From positions 12,958,001 through 13,022,000 of the forward strand of contig CM082576.2 in assembly GCA_040954595.2 (NCBI GenBank): DNA of 64,000 nt, in the 5' to 3' direction. A program made the translations under genes and the position numbers. This stretch comes from Balanoglossus misakiensis. Lineage: Eukaryota; Hemichordata. Positions within the stretch are counted from its first letter, which is position 1; each line of letters starts with the position of its first letter. Shown here in pieces: positions 49,003-59,883 of this stretch. The notes beneath the pieces were generated by a model that was given only the letters and a program-made list of their open reading frames with translations, was not told the origin of the DNA and did not search any database.

Positions 49003-50681
49003 ATTCCCAACTCATCAATATCGTTGAGCTCATGTCTTCTTTTTGGCATTGTCTAGCATGGAACTTCTCCTTAGTCGACAAATGACACTATTTTGACTTT
49101 TGATTTTGACATGATGAATAACCTGTCATCTTTACGGGGTTGAATAAAAATGTCTTGATGGAAAAATGTTACGTATACGGTGTATCGGTACATGGAACGA
49201 CTATTCTTTTTGTGTTGTGATTGGTCAGACAGAGGTCGACGTCACGACTCGGTTTTGGACATCCGGGAACAGAGCAGCCACGAATCAGCGAATGTAGAGA
49301 TCAAGTCAACCCAACATCTTGTTTTAATCAGATTGGTTACGACACGTACTTGTTTTAGTTCAAATTTCACATAGCAACCCGGTCGTCCTTAATATGAGGT
49401 TTTGCTTACTTTCAGAAACTGAAAAAAAACTGTCGATTTCCAGTCAGTTCACTGGCGGAGTGACTGTACACCTTACAGGCACACGAAAATATTAATAATT
49501 TTTATTTCATTTGTTGTCTTCCCACGAAGGTCAGCAAAGTAGTTATTAAGAACACTTCAAAAGAAATGACCTTTTGGTGCTAACGAAACTGAACACCCAA
49601 ACTGGTCACGCGAACAATGTTGCAAGTAGGTATTAGTGGAGAGAGACTGTACACCTACGCGCATGATGTGAAAACAGCAATTTCGTGGTAGAAAAGATAC
49701 TAGGTGTCAAACAAGTTATTAAACTTGCCGTAGCCCTCAGAATCGTACAATTGTTAATCGACACGTACTTGTCCTTGCTCTATATTTCTCCTATTTGTAT
49801 TTAAAAAAACACAATTACTTCCCTTTTGTGAGCTATCTTACTCGCCTTTTATGAAAAACACCACCTTTCTCTTTCTCTGCCTCTCTCTATGTCTCTCTCT
49901 CTCCCTCCTCTCTGCCTCTCCCCCTCCCTCTCTCTGCCTATCTCTCTCCCCCTCTCTATATACCCCCTCCCCCTCCCTTTCTCTCCCTCTCCCTCCCTTT
50001 TGGAATTGGAACTACTTTGTGATTATAAGATATGAGACTGCATTGACATTTTTTGCAAATTACTTGTTTTTCAGTAAAATATTAAATTTAAGAATTAAAA
50101 AAAAATAATCTAGCAGAATAGTGAGATGATACCACTCGTCCTCCAAAAGCTGTCAAGTAGGAAAGGTGTGGTGTTTAATGACTTTTGCAGCATCTTCTGC
50201 CCGTGACAGAGAACCCATTTCCGCTAAAATCAACACATTTGACGTGTTCTTATCCTTGAAGTCTTAGATAGCGTTTGCTGCCAGACGCCGCGGCATCGGT
50301 CCATGCAGGCATTGAAAACTGCACGCAATCAAAGTACCGTTCGTGCGTGACATCTGTTGGCCAAAGTGTTTTAACAACTCTTACTGTAGCAAGCATGTTG
50401 ACCCACTTCTTTTTTGCTTCAGAGAGTATCTATACTTGTTCATCTATTTGAAACCGCAGGGGGCGAGTAAACCCCAGCAGTAACACTTTGTGGAGATTCT
50501 AAAAGCAGTAAGACTATCGATTGATTGATCTATCTTTCTGTCCAATTGATAGATCGAATGTTTGATAGCTAGATAGCTCGATGCCGATCACCTGTAGATC
50601 CACCATCTATCGAATATCGATCGATCGATCGATCGAAATGGATTGAGGGATCAGTCGATGTATTTATCGATAAATCGATCA

Positions 50682-50684
50682 CCC

Positions 50685-50767
<83 letters not shown>

Positions 50768-50879
50768 GGTCGGTCGGTGTGTCGGTCTGTCTGTCTATCG
50801 ATACATAGATCTATCTATCAAAATATTGATCGATCAATGGATGGATGGATGGATGGATGGATGGATGGATGGATGGATG
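50682..50879 (+). repeat. (ATCT)n and (ATGG)n compound microsatellite
   Basis: About 21 ATCT units (50682-50766), a short degenerate spacer and about ten ATGG units (50838-50879). Confidence 0.95.
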
Positions 50880-51097
50880 ACAAATGTACGTTTACTACGT
50901 TTATCGGTTGATTTTTACATCGGGTTGATACGTGATCGGTTACATGAGCTTTATACTACGTTTGTAACAGGGTCTACCCCAGGCTAAAATTATATTCATG
51001 TAGAATGAGCCTCGAAAATCAAAGTCTCAAACGTTCTCTCACATTTCGCTCAAGTCAACTTTAGATTATTCTTACTTTAAAAAATGAGATTAGCACT

Positions 51098-51590
51098 ATA
51101 TAAAAGGTGATATTTGCAGTTGTTCTGTTCTGTCACCATCTCCGACTTCCCTGTGAGATAATGGAACTGTCTGTGCTAATAAATCACTCTGGCCCATAAT
51201 GGTTAAGCTTCACTTGCGCAGAACTTCATTGGTGATTGCGGTGTACGAGTCAGATCTGGTGAGTAAACTGTCTGTAACTTTTCGCCTACAGCGTAGCTGA
51301 TGAACAGAAATCAGATACCATCAGTATATTTTTTTTATGCTTCCATTTGTTTTCATTTTTATCGCGGAAATCCTTTCTGTTTAGTCTTTTGATCACCCTG
51401 CCATTTCTCAGATATCAATAAAAATACTATTTTATATCTATTTACTCATGTAAATTTATAAAGCGCATATAGTTTAGGGATGTTTTTAATATGTATAAAC
51501 TTACAAAATATAACCTCAAGACAATGTACAGAGAATACAGTTTGTAAATGTAAATGTTATAATGTTGTCATTTTCTGGATTTTATTCAGA
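51098..51590 (+). promoter_or_regulatory. TATA promoter, leader exon and 5'UTR intron of SMB-7TM gene
   Basis: CTATATAAAAGG at about 51097-51108 is a strong TATA box. A leader exon would run from about 51130 to 51258 (donor CTG/GTGAGT) and join an acceptor TTTATTCAG at 51590. The leader contains upstream ATGs (near 51162 and 51199) that terminate before the main ATG, and the short uORF at 51591 also stops. Translation may thus be damped. Inferred from motifs. Confidence 0.5.
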
Positions 51591-51604
51591 ATGCTTAATA
51601 TATA

Positions 51605-54600
51605 ATGAAGTGGACATATTCTAAGCTTTTCGTCCAACTCATCGTGTGGAGGTGGTTTAGCACCACCGTCATCAGCGGTGCGTCTGACTTCGACGATGTC
51701 TGCATCGATGGCGAGACTTCGCGCAGACTGGACTCTTGCTTCAGCCTCACGTCGGGTGAACCGGTGTGTGACCGCGTGTCGGTCGTCGGCGACCCGGGCA
51801 CCCAGCTGAGCTGCAACTGTGACGCCAAGTGCCTGCGCTACGGCGATTGCTGTTTCGACTACCTGGAGGCGTGCGGCAACCATTCTGCCGCGGAAGAATA
51901 CGTGGCTCTTGCCGCGGAGGAGAAGACAGACGCGTACGCGTGTGTCAAAATTTCTGATGTATCCGAGGAGAGGTTGTGGATGGTCAACAAGTGTCCAAAA
52001 GGCTGGCCAAACAGTACCATCAGCGCCAAATGTGAAACAGAGGTTCCGTTAGGTACGATATTGAAGTTATTGATAAAAAACTATGCAACGACTGCTGAAA
52101 ATAGCCAGGGACTTAATAAATTCTTCACTTCAGTATGACAATTTGAAATTCATTACTAAGCAGCTTGACTGCGAGAATGTATATTGCACGGGTTGCGGGA
52201 AAATGTTGTCGCAAGATAGGACGGGGGATATAACTTCAAATATAGGATTCAGTTCACTTCTAGGGCCATGCACGTCACCGCACATTCACATTTCAGTTAA
52301 TTTTCAGTGAAAGGCACGTATATTCAGTGTAATCTTAAGGTACTATGCTTTTCGGCGATATGTGACAGTTCTCCAAACCTGTCAATCCTTTGGCTATATT
52401 AGGCCTAAAGGTGTTCTAAAAATCCAAGTTTTCTCCGTAAAGTTTACAGAGAAACTAGCGGCATAGACCTAACGAAGAAATTGGCGTACATTTTGCATAT
52501 CAAATTGGAGACAATTTGACAGAATTTTGTTCCGTCATTCCAAATTTTGCATGATGACCCCATTTTTTTATTCTCAAATTTAAGAGAAAATAATCTAAAA
52601 GTTACTTTGAGCAACACTTAAGAGAAATCTAAGACTAATTTTCGAGGCGCACGCTACCATAAAGTTGCATGATCCGGACCGTTATTACACCCTGAATATC
52701 GGAGAGTATTGAAGTCTTTTCAAAGTGTGCAGTAAATATTGTACAAAACGATCTCAAATCCAAGAAAATAATGCATTTTTATCGAACAATCTTCGGGCAA
52801 ACGTCGTGTTTCCTTCGAGTTTCTTCAATAAATTTCGGTTTCCGGGGAGACTATGACGTCACAAGTAGACTACTTAAGCTACGGAAGCATTGAGCATTGT
52901 TGAGTGCGTAACTAATGCATGTGGTATAGGTTTAATATCAGAGTAAAAAAAATAAAAGATGGTGAAATGTTGCGTATGAGAAAGAATACAAAATGTTTTC
53001 AACGGGATTCGAACTCAGCGCCAAATCACGTGGTAAGGTCGAAATCTAACATTTTGACAAGGAAGAAATAATGGCGCGACTTAACTTATATTTTGTGTTT
53101 GGTTTATTCGTTGTAGGTTTATCGCTGGAGAGTTTGCCTGTGACTGTGCCATTGAAAGGGGAAGTGTACCGTAACATTTACTGCGCGGTGTGCAATGGAG
53201 TCAACGATAGCGATGTCGTCATGTGGCAGGCCAGTGTTAATGTCACTGTATCAGCCGCATTCAATACAATACACGGAATCTTCGCCAACAGTACAGATCC
53301 ACTGCCCGAGATCATGAACGTTTCCCGGGTGTATTTGGAGTCCAATGGTTCGCAGCGCGCGATGGTGGCTATTAGCGTGAAGGACAGAACTGGGGTGAGA
53401 TTGCGAAGGTGTGTAGGTTATATCGAGACGTGCGACGCCGATGTCGCATTGAACATATCTGAAGATCACCCAAATGACACCCGTCTTTGCCAGTCGCGTT
53501 TCTCTATCATCTCGAAACGTCTAGACTGGTATGGCGAGTATGCATACTTTAAAAACGTTCATTGTTTCCGATGCAGTGTAGCCGATCCTCCAGAATCTTC
53601 ACATTACTTATTTTGTGGCTACATACCCGAGAGACAATTCGAGAGACATGTTTATGGAATGAAACTGCTTTTTGACATAACAACAAACGGTAAAGTCATC
53701 TTGGAACCTGTCCAATCATTCGAATATCGAACATTATCGCTCGATTTCGAATGCTCTCGACAGGAGGTGTTTGACCCAAGTACACTGGAGTGTATACGTG
53801 TAGATTGGACATATGAAAATGGCAGAGTCGCTCCGTCACCTGTTCAGATGCAAAACATCAGTGACCAGTCAAACATGACAATGTCAAATTTAACCATAGA
53901 CAGTACTACTGTCTATGATTTAACCAACCACACTTTGTACAACTCAGACATAGTATTGACGGAACTACACAAACAATGTGAGCACCCAGCAGAAATATTA
54001 ATACTAAATGAATCAAATTTCGAAATTGACCAAAATACTCTAATTGCCCGAGTTGGCGGTATTTCATTCAAGACTACAATTTTCGAGACGTTTGCTAACA
54101 ACACCGTCGCTTTCGCTTGCGTGCAAATTTACTCGAATTCCTCTATTGTTGGTATGTATGGTGCATGGCTTACTGTTGGTTGTACTTCGTTATCGGTCAT
54201 TTGTCTGATGATATATTTGATACTACGCGGCAGGCGTAAACTTCTTCAGACATATCCTGGAAAACTCTTGCTGAATCTGCTAATCGCCGTACTGTGTGCT
54301 CAGATTATGTTAGTGTCGAGTATGGGTTTGAATGAACTACCAAAGTTGTGTTTCTCGGTGGCCGTGGTTTTGCACTATTTCTGGTTAGCCTATTTCTTCT
54401 CAATGGCGGTTATCAGCTTCGATGTCTGCCGGGCATTTCGGTCTGTTCACAATGCTCTTCATGTGAGTCACGGCAGGGGACGGTTCGCCTGTTACTGTCT
54501 TTTCGCTTGGTTGCTACCAGCTGTGGTAGTGTCCACTGCCGCCATTTTGGATTCACATTTTGTGGTAGGCTTTGAAATCGGCTATGGCAGAGATGGCGTC

Positions 54601-54963
54601 TGCTGGATCACCGATGCCTTCGCCCTGCTGTTGCTGTTCGTTGTGCCCGTTGCCGTTGTACTCGCCTTCAATGCAGTTTGCTTCGCGCTAACTCTGAGAT
54701 ACATTACGATTTCCTCGACAAGCCGTGGTTCTGGCAATGTTTGGCGAGAACATCTTGCCACCGCTATCAAAATGTTTCTAATTATGGGGTTGACTTGGTG
54801 TCTTGCATTGGCTGAGGTTTTCATTGAGAACGGCATTCTGAGCATTTTTGTCAGCAGTGTAAATTCTCTCCAAGGATTTTTTTTTGTCTTAGTCGTGACC
54901 GCGAAGGAGGCTACCTCCAAAAATGGAAAAATCCCCAAAATGTCTACAAATAGTCCTAATTGA
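51605..54963 (+). CDS. Somatomedin-B domain seven-transmembrane receptor (764 aa)
   Basis: Coding exons 51605-52052 and 53117-54963 (2295 nt, in frame; donor GTACGA, acceptor TTCGTTGTAG, phase 1). Signal peptide 1-26; a somatomedin-B module at about 45-90 (SCNCDAKCLRYGDCCFDYLEAC region with Cys 45, 55, 70, 72, 76, 82, 83, 90); a long N-glycosylation-rich ectodomain with the YRNIYCAVCNG motif near residue 170; then seven hydrophobic helices from about 495 to 745, beginning WLTVGCTSLSVICLMIY and containing the helix 3 region FFSMAVISFDVCRAFR. The 7TM resembles the adhesion/secretin-type (class B2-like) receptors common as expansions in invertebrates. No canonical GPS cleavage motif (HLT/S) is seen before TM1, only VAFACVQIYSNSS. 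Ligand and coupling are unknown. The short cytoplasmic tail is Lys/Ser-rich. Confidence 0.9.
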
Positions 54964-55170
54964 ATTGAACCACCGCATATTTCCCTGGACTGTAGAGCCA
55001 CGGTTTAATACCAGAAGAGATACTTTGGTATGGTCTTCTTAAATCCAATTTATTCCAGATTATATTTTTTGCGCTCACTTGTTACGAATCCCCCCCCCCT
55101 CCTCACCGTTTACCATTTGTATACAATAGGCCTACAAGTTCCGTGGACGTAGTAATAATATTCGCACGAA

Positions 55171-55176
55171 AATAAA
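55171..55176 (+). terminator. Poly(A) signal candidate, SMB-7TM gene
   Basis: AATAAA about 208 bases past the stop codon. Another AATAAA lies near 56033. Confidence 0.4.
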
Positions 55177-55287
55177 AGTGAGTCTGAACACATGTAGTCA
55201 GGCTGAACTTGGTCCATATTAACCTTCTAAATTTTAAAGAATGCGCCATTTCGGTAAATCCAAACTAAACCAACTTGTACGTTTGAA

Positions 55288-55348
55288 TAGTCTAGAATCC
55301 AGAATCGTGTGCAAAGCGGGAAAAAACACGGGTCTGGATTCTGGACTA
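55288..55348. repeat. 61-bp hairpin repeat
   Basis: TAGTCTAGAATCCAGAATCGTGT pairs imperfectly (about 20 of 23) with a reverse-complement arm ending GGATTCTGGACTA. It lies in the gap between the convergent SMB-7TM and multi-LDLa genes. The rest of 54964-56341 shows no other gene or element. Confidence 0.6.
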
Positions 55349-56341
55349 ACGTCTGCATGAAAAACGTGGATCTACAGTGGGTTCTCTCGTTTTTGTATGT
55401 GGAAATATAACATACTCGTCGATTCGATTTCTGCATTGTTGTCCGTGCACCCAACCGCGCCGGGCAGTGTGGGCGAGCAGTGAGACATACAAGATTTCTC
55501 GTGAATATTTCTCTCTGTGGACCGGAGGAATTACCTGGAAACCTCCGTCAGAAAGAAACAGTTCATTGATTTCCGAAGTTCTTATGCGAAAGATGGGTAT
55601 CTCCGGGCGAGACATTATTTTTTTACTTGATAGAGCATTGTGAAAATGATGATTTTGTATTTTAAGAAGCGATGTTTTGGAATGTGTGTGTTGTACTATT
55701 TGTTGTGTTATTTTATGGGACCACAGTGGAAATAAGTTTTTTAACTTTTCTCTGATTTCCTACCACTTGATGTAGGTTGTTTCTATAGTATGTATTTTCA
55801 AATGTGTTGTCAATTTTTATGTGCTAAATAATTCAAATCAACTATAAAAAATCAGGGTCGCCCTATATGTATAGCATAGTGGTAACGGAATTGTATGTAA
55901 ATCACCTACTACTTCATAATGATAGTCGGCGTGTTGCACCTTTTATGAAAAATTTTCTTACATCACTGGAAAATTAGTGATTATTCTGGTACATGTATTA
56001 GCTGTGTGTGGCAGGGGGGTGATTGTTTTTAGTAATAAAGTGATACAATTTCTAACCCTGGCAAAGACGTCTGCAGAGTTATTCGATGATTCTATATAGT
56101 ACTGTCAGACAATTCTATGTCTGAAGGGATACAGGGAACAATCGACAGGTTTCTTTCTTCCTGTTTCCACAGAAGAAGGGAAATCTTTATACTTCGTGTC
56201 GAAGGCGTTCTCTTACTCCTTGGCTTTCGTCAAAGTGTCAGCACAAAATTTTAATAATCCCAAGACAACGAAAGTGTTTAAAGAAATCCAGCCCAATGAC
56301 AGAAAATAACTACAAAAGAATGGGTTTGTGATGCTTCAAAG

Positions 56342-56347
56342 TTTATT
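56342..56347 (-). terminator. Poly(A) signal candidate, multi-LDLa gene
   Basis: AATAAA on the minus strand about 260 bases after the stop codon at 56608. Confidence 0.5.
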
Positions 56348-56607
56348 CACTACAACAGAAAGATGCAATACATATAAGCAAATTTGTCTCTATTGAGACC
56401 ATAATATAGACACTTATTCTAAATAGACAATAATAAATAATTATGTAATATTTTGAGAAACCTACATATACAGATTTGATCATCTGTTTAAGGCATTTTG
56501 CTGTCTCTATCTACTTCAATGCATTTTTGTCCCCGGTTTTGGAACTTTTTCATATATCCGTTTCATGCTGCGAAATATCTCCAGTGTGAATATGTTGGTT
56601 TCAAAGC

Positions 56608-59600
56608 CTACTGGCCCTGGAAAGAGTTGACCTCTGGGGTGTTCTGCTTGAACCTGCCAGTCTTGACTCCTTCTGCCCACGCAGTTTTACATTCATCGAT
56701 ATCTTCATCTTCGCCACCGTCACAGTCGCCGTGACCATCGCACATCAGACGAAGTGAAATACAGCGGCCGTTATGACACTGGTATTCCCTGACTTCGCAT
56801 CCACATCCCATCTCATCTTCTCCATCAGGGCAGTCTCTGGTGTCGTCGCATTGTTTAGATTCGGGAATACAGGATTGATCTTCACACATAAATTCCCACT
56901 CTTCGCAGAAACAGGTGTGCACGGATTCATCCTCCCCATTATAGCAATCGTTGTACCCGTCGCACAGAACACTCATGTCTACGCATCCGCCACTCGGACA
57001 GCGGAACTGATCTTCCCGACAAGAACAATTGTGTTCATCTTCTCCTTCTGCGCAGTCGTAGACAGCATTACATCGCCATTCAGCATATATACACATACCG
57101 TCATTGCATTCAAAACCGTCGCAAACTACGTCTGCGCTATTCGCCTGGCAGTTGTCTTCCGCTTCATCTGCCCCGTCGTCGCAATCGGAGACGCCATCGC
57201 ACAGCCACGCAAATGTTATACAGGCACCGTCAGAGCATTGGAAATCACAACAGTCCATCTCATCTGAGCCATCCAAGCAGTCGGCGATTCCGTCACACTT
57301 TGAAAACTCATCAAAACACTGGTTACCATCTTTGCAGGGGAGCTGCAGATAACCACAAGAATGGCCATGGGGAGGCTCACAGTTACTTTCATCATCCTTA
57401 TCAATACAGTCAGCAACTGCATCACACAATTTACTGATTGCAATGCACTTGCCATCTTGACATGTGTACTCTGAGTTAGCGTCACATCCGTATTCTTTGT
57501 CGTCGTCACTTCCTCCTCCTTTTACTCCGTCTTCTTCTTTGTCGTCGCCTCCTCCTCCTTTTACTCCGTCTTCTTCTTTGCCGTCGCCTCCTCCTCCTTT
57601 TACTCCGTCTTCTTCTTTGTCGTCGCCTCCTCCTCCTTTTACTCCGTCCTCTTCTTTGCCGTTACCTCCTCCTCCTTTTACTCCGTCTTCTTCTTTGCCA
57701 TCGCCTCCTCCTCCTTTTACTCCGTCTTCTTCTTTGCCGTCGCCTCCTCCTCCTTTTACTCCGTCTTCTTCTTTGTCGTCGCCTCCTCCTCCTTCTCCTT
57801 CCTCGTCTTCTTCTTCTTCTTCTTGAAGACAGAGTTGTTCATCGATCCCATCATCACAGTCTCTTACACCATTACAGACAAGATGTTCAGGAACACAACT
57901 GCCATCGCCACAGGTAATGTACTGCGGTCTACACGTTACAACTGGACAGTTTTGTTCGTCATCTCCACTGACACAGTCAACAGCCCCATCGCAGACCTTG
58001 ACACCACCTATGCAGGCGCCATCTGAACAGGTATACTGTTCTGAGGTGCACGGGCAGCCATTTTCATCTTCTCCGCCGGAACAGTCGGGTCGTGAATCGC
58101 ACACGGCATTGATAGAAATACATTCGCCAGATGTGCAGGTGAATTCACTTTCATCACACTCAAACGGCGGACAATTCATCTCGTCATCCTCGCCACTGCA
58201 GTCGGCTACGCCATTGCAGAGCAGGTTGGAAGTGATACACGTGCCATCGGAACAAAGGAAATCACACGGACAATTGGGGTCTTTGTTTTCACCCTGGACA
58301 CAGTGCACCAGTTTATCACTCGCATGCTCAGCAACGATACACGGGATAGGGCCGGGGGTTGTGCTTTGGCACTCAGATTCGTCTTCTTGTCCAGGGCAGT
58401 CGAAGTTGCCATCGCACACCTTATCATAGCTGATGCAACCACCACTGGGACAGGCATACTCATCATCACCACATCCACAGTCAGTGCTGCCGCAGTCGTG
58501 CTCATCTTCTCCCGATTCGCAGTCAGAAACGCCGTCACAGACAAACGACTTCGATATGCAATCGCCGTTTGCGCAGCTGTAGCTGTCGTCTGGCGAACAA
58601 AGAGCACAGTTGCACTCATCACTACCGTCAAAGCAGTCCGGGTGACCATCACACACGTAACAGGGCGCAATACAGCTGCCGTCCGGACAGTAGTAGTCGT
58701 TTTCACCACAAAAGCCACGGCAGCCCGTCTCGTCCTCCGCCCCCTCGCAATCCACCCGTCCGTCACAGATACTGTGCGTTGGGATGCAACCTCCTGAGGC
58801 GCATGCGTACTGATAACTCCCACAACCCTGAAGATGTTGCTGGTCGTGCACATGCACATGTGCTTCCGAACAGAACAGTTCGTCTTCACCATAGTCACAG
58901 TCTTCCCATCCATCACACACGAGCTGGTAAGGAATGGGAGTCCAATCCATACAATAGAAGTCAACAGCACTGCTCCACTCATCTGAAATTTATAAATTTT
59001 GCAATGAAATTGACCAATTAATAATTGGTACGGTTAGTCTGAGAAATCGATTAAAATGTCACAATACAGTCGAATATTCATTTTTGATACCAACAATGAA
59101 TGTTTTGGGACATTTTACAAAACATTCATTTTTACATAAAAGCGAAACGCTGCTTTCCAAGTCGTAGTGGCCAATACTTATCACTGTACCTTTGACTGTA
59201 AAAAAAAACACTTCAACTTACCTTCACCTTGTCTTTTGAGGTCCACGCTCCGATCAAACCCCCTCTGTTTATTCTGTAAACCCTGTGAAACGAGATACAT
59301 ATTCATCACACATTGTATACCTGGAAGCTTGACTTTTGAAAGCTGAAGGTAAATGAAAGTTTGTTTTGGCAGATAGTCCGGTTGGATATTAATATATCGA
59401 CGGTAGAATGTGGTATTTTGTACAAAACGAGAATGTTTCCCCTACAGTCTGAGCCTGATGTCGCAAAATGCGAACCACAAGCCATCGTCGGGAGGGGGCT
59501 AACAGAAAACAAAACCACGCAGTCTCCACACCTCTCCAGGTCAAACTGAAGTGTAAGGACAAGGAACGCAAAGTAGTGCACACTTACAAAGACTTTGGAT

Positions 59601-59824
59601 AAAATTCTACCAATCCCTGCGATTCTCTCCAATCTTCTGTCAGCATGGGGTGCATGATGGACCGCTTCTGATACATCGCCACGGCGAATGTCACCATTGG
59701 GGTGACGTCTCATCGGTAGTTTGACTGCTTGCGAAGACCGCAGACGCTCGGTTGATTTCAGAGACCACGGTTCTACTACACAACAGCACAGCGCCAACCA
59801 CAGAGAGAAAGCGAACTTCTTCAT
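56608..59824 (-). CDS. Secreted multi-LDLa protein with Gly/acidic repeat (890 aa)
   Basis: Exons 59824-59588, 59282-59222, 58982-56608 (2673 nt, in frame, phases 0 and 1). The signal peptide starts MKKFAFSLWLALCCCVVEPW. The pre-domain is Arg/His-rich. One huge exon then encodes about 16 LDLa modules (nine before and seven after a low-complexity insert), most with six Cys and the Ca2+ box (CDGxxDCxxGEDE). The first module is degenerate. The insert (about residues 485-590) has seven full copies of a 13-residue unit GGGGDDKEEDGVK. There is no transmembrane segment, EGF or beta-propeller module, so this is not an LDL receptor but a soluble LDLa string, unusual in that all modules sit in one exon instead of one exon per module as in copies 1/2. 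It probably binds Ca2+ and cationic ligands. The ATG was chosen because it starts the signal peptide and sits 50 bases past a TATA box. Confidence 0.9.
57500..57800 (-). repeat. 39-bp coding minisatellite in multi-LDLa gene
   Basis: Seven full units and a partial of about 39 bp, encoding GGGG(D/N)(D/G)KEEDGVK. Units differ at few bases, so the array is young or homogenised. The + strand is a C/T-rich mirror that produces a spurious proline-rich reading frame. Confidence 0.95.
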
Positions 59825-59872
59825 ATTTACCACACTTTGGGGGAAATTGAATCCTAGCAAAGCAACTTCTGC

Positions 59873-59883
59873 GATTTATATAG
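59873..59883 (-). promoter_or_regulatory. TATA box of multi-LDLa gene
   Basis: Minus-strand TCTATATAAATCG about 50-60 bases before the ATG at 59824. The start site would lie about 30 bases downstream, leaving a very short 5'UTR. Confidence 0.6.

Larger units (their letters stand above)
48864..51097. other. Intergenic, microsatellite-rich
   Basis: Holds a CT-rich tract (about 49864-50000), a GATC/ATCG-rich patch (50540-50680), a tetranucleotide (ATCT)n at 50682-50766 and (ATGG)n at 50838-50879. No gene seen. Confidence 0.7.

Noticed and set aside
50643-50987. Open frame of YLSI repeats
   Set aside because: Translation of the ATCT/ATGG microsatellite.
53071-53116. Met start MARLNLYFVFGLFVVG as an independent start of the 7TM gene
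   Set aside because: Although hydrophobic, it lies in the intron. The acceptor TTCGTTGTAG at 53116 joins in phase to the somatomedin-B exon, which has its own signal peptide. An alternative short isoform starting here cannot be excluded.
57464-57826. Proline/serine-rich open frame on the + strand
   Set aside because: It is the antisense of the GGGGDDKEEDGVK coding repeat of the minus-strand multi-LDLa gene. The periodicity produces the open frame.
58206-58982. Second long open frame on the minus strand in the LDLa exon (and + strand frames at 58303-59021)
   Set aside because: Shadow frames of the LDLa array. They lack domains, and the LDLa frame with 16 Cys-rich modules is clearly the coding one.
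59858-59860. Upstream TTG-initiated extension of the multi-LDLa protein
   Set aside because: No ATG there. The signal peptide begins at the ATG at 59824, and the TATA box would be too close.
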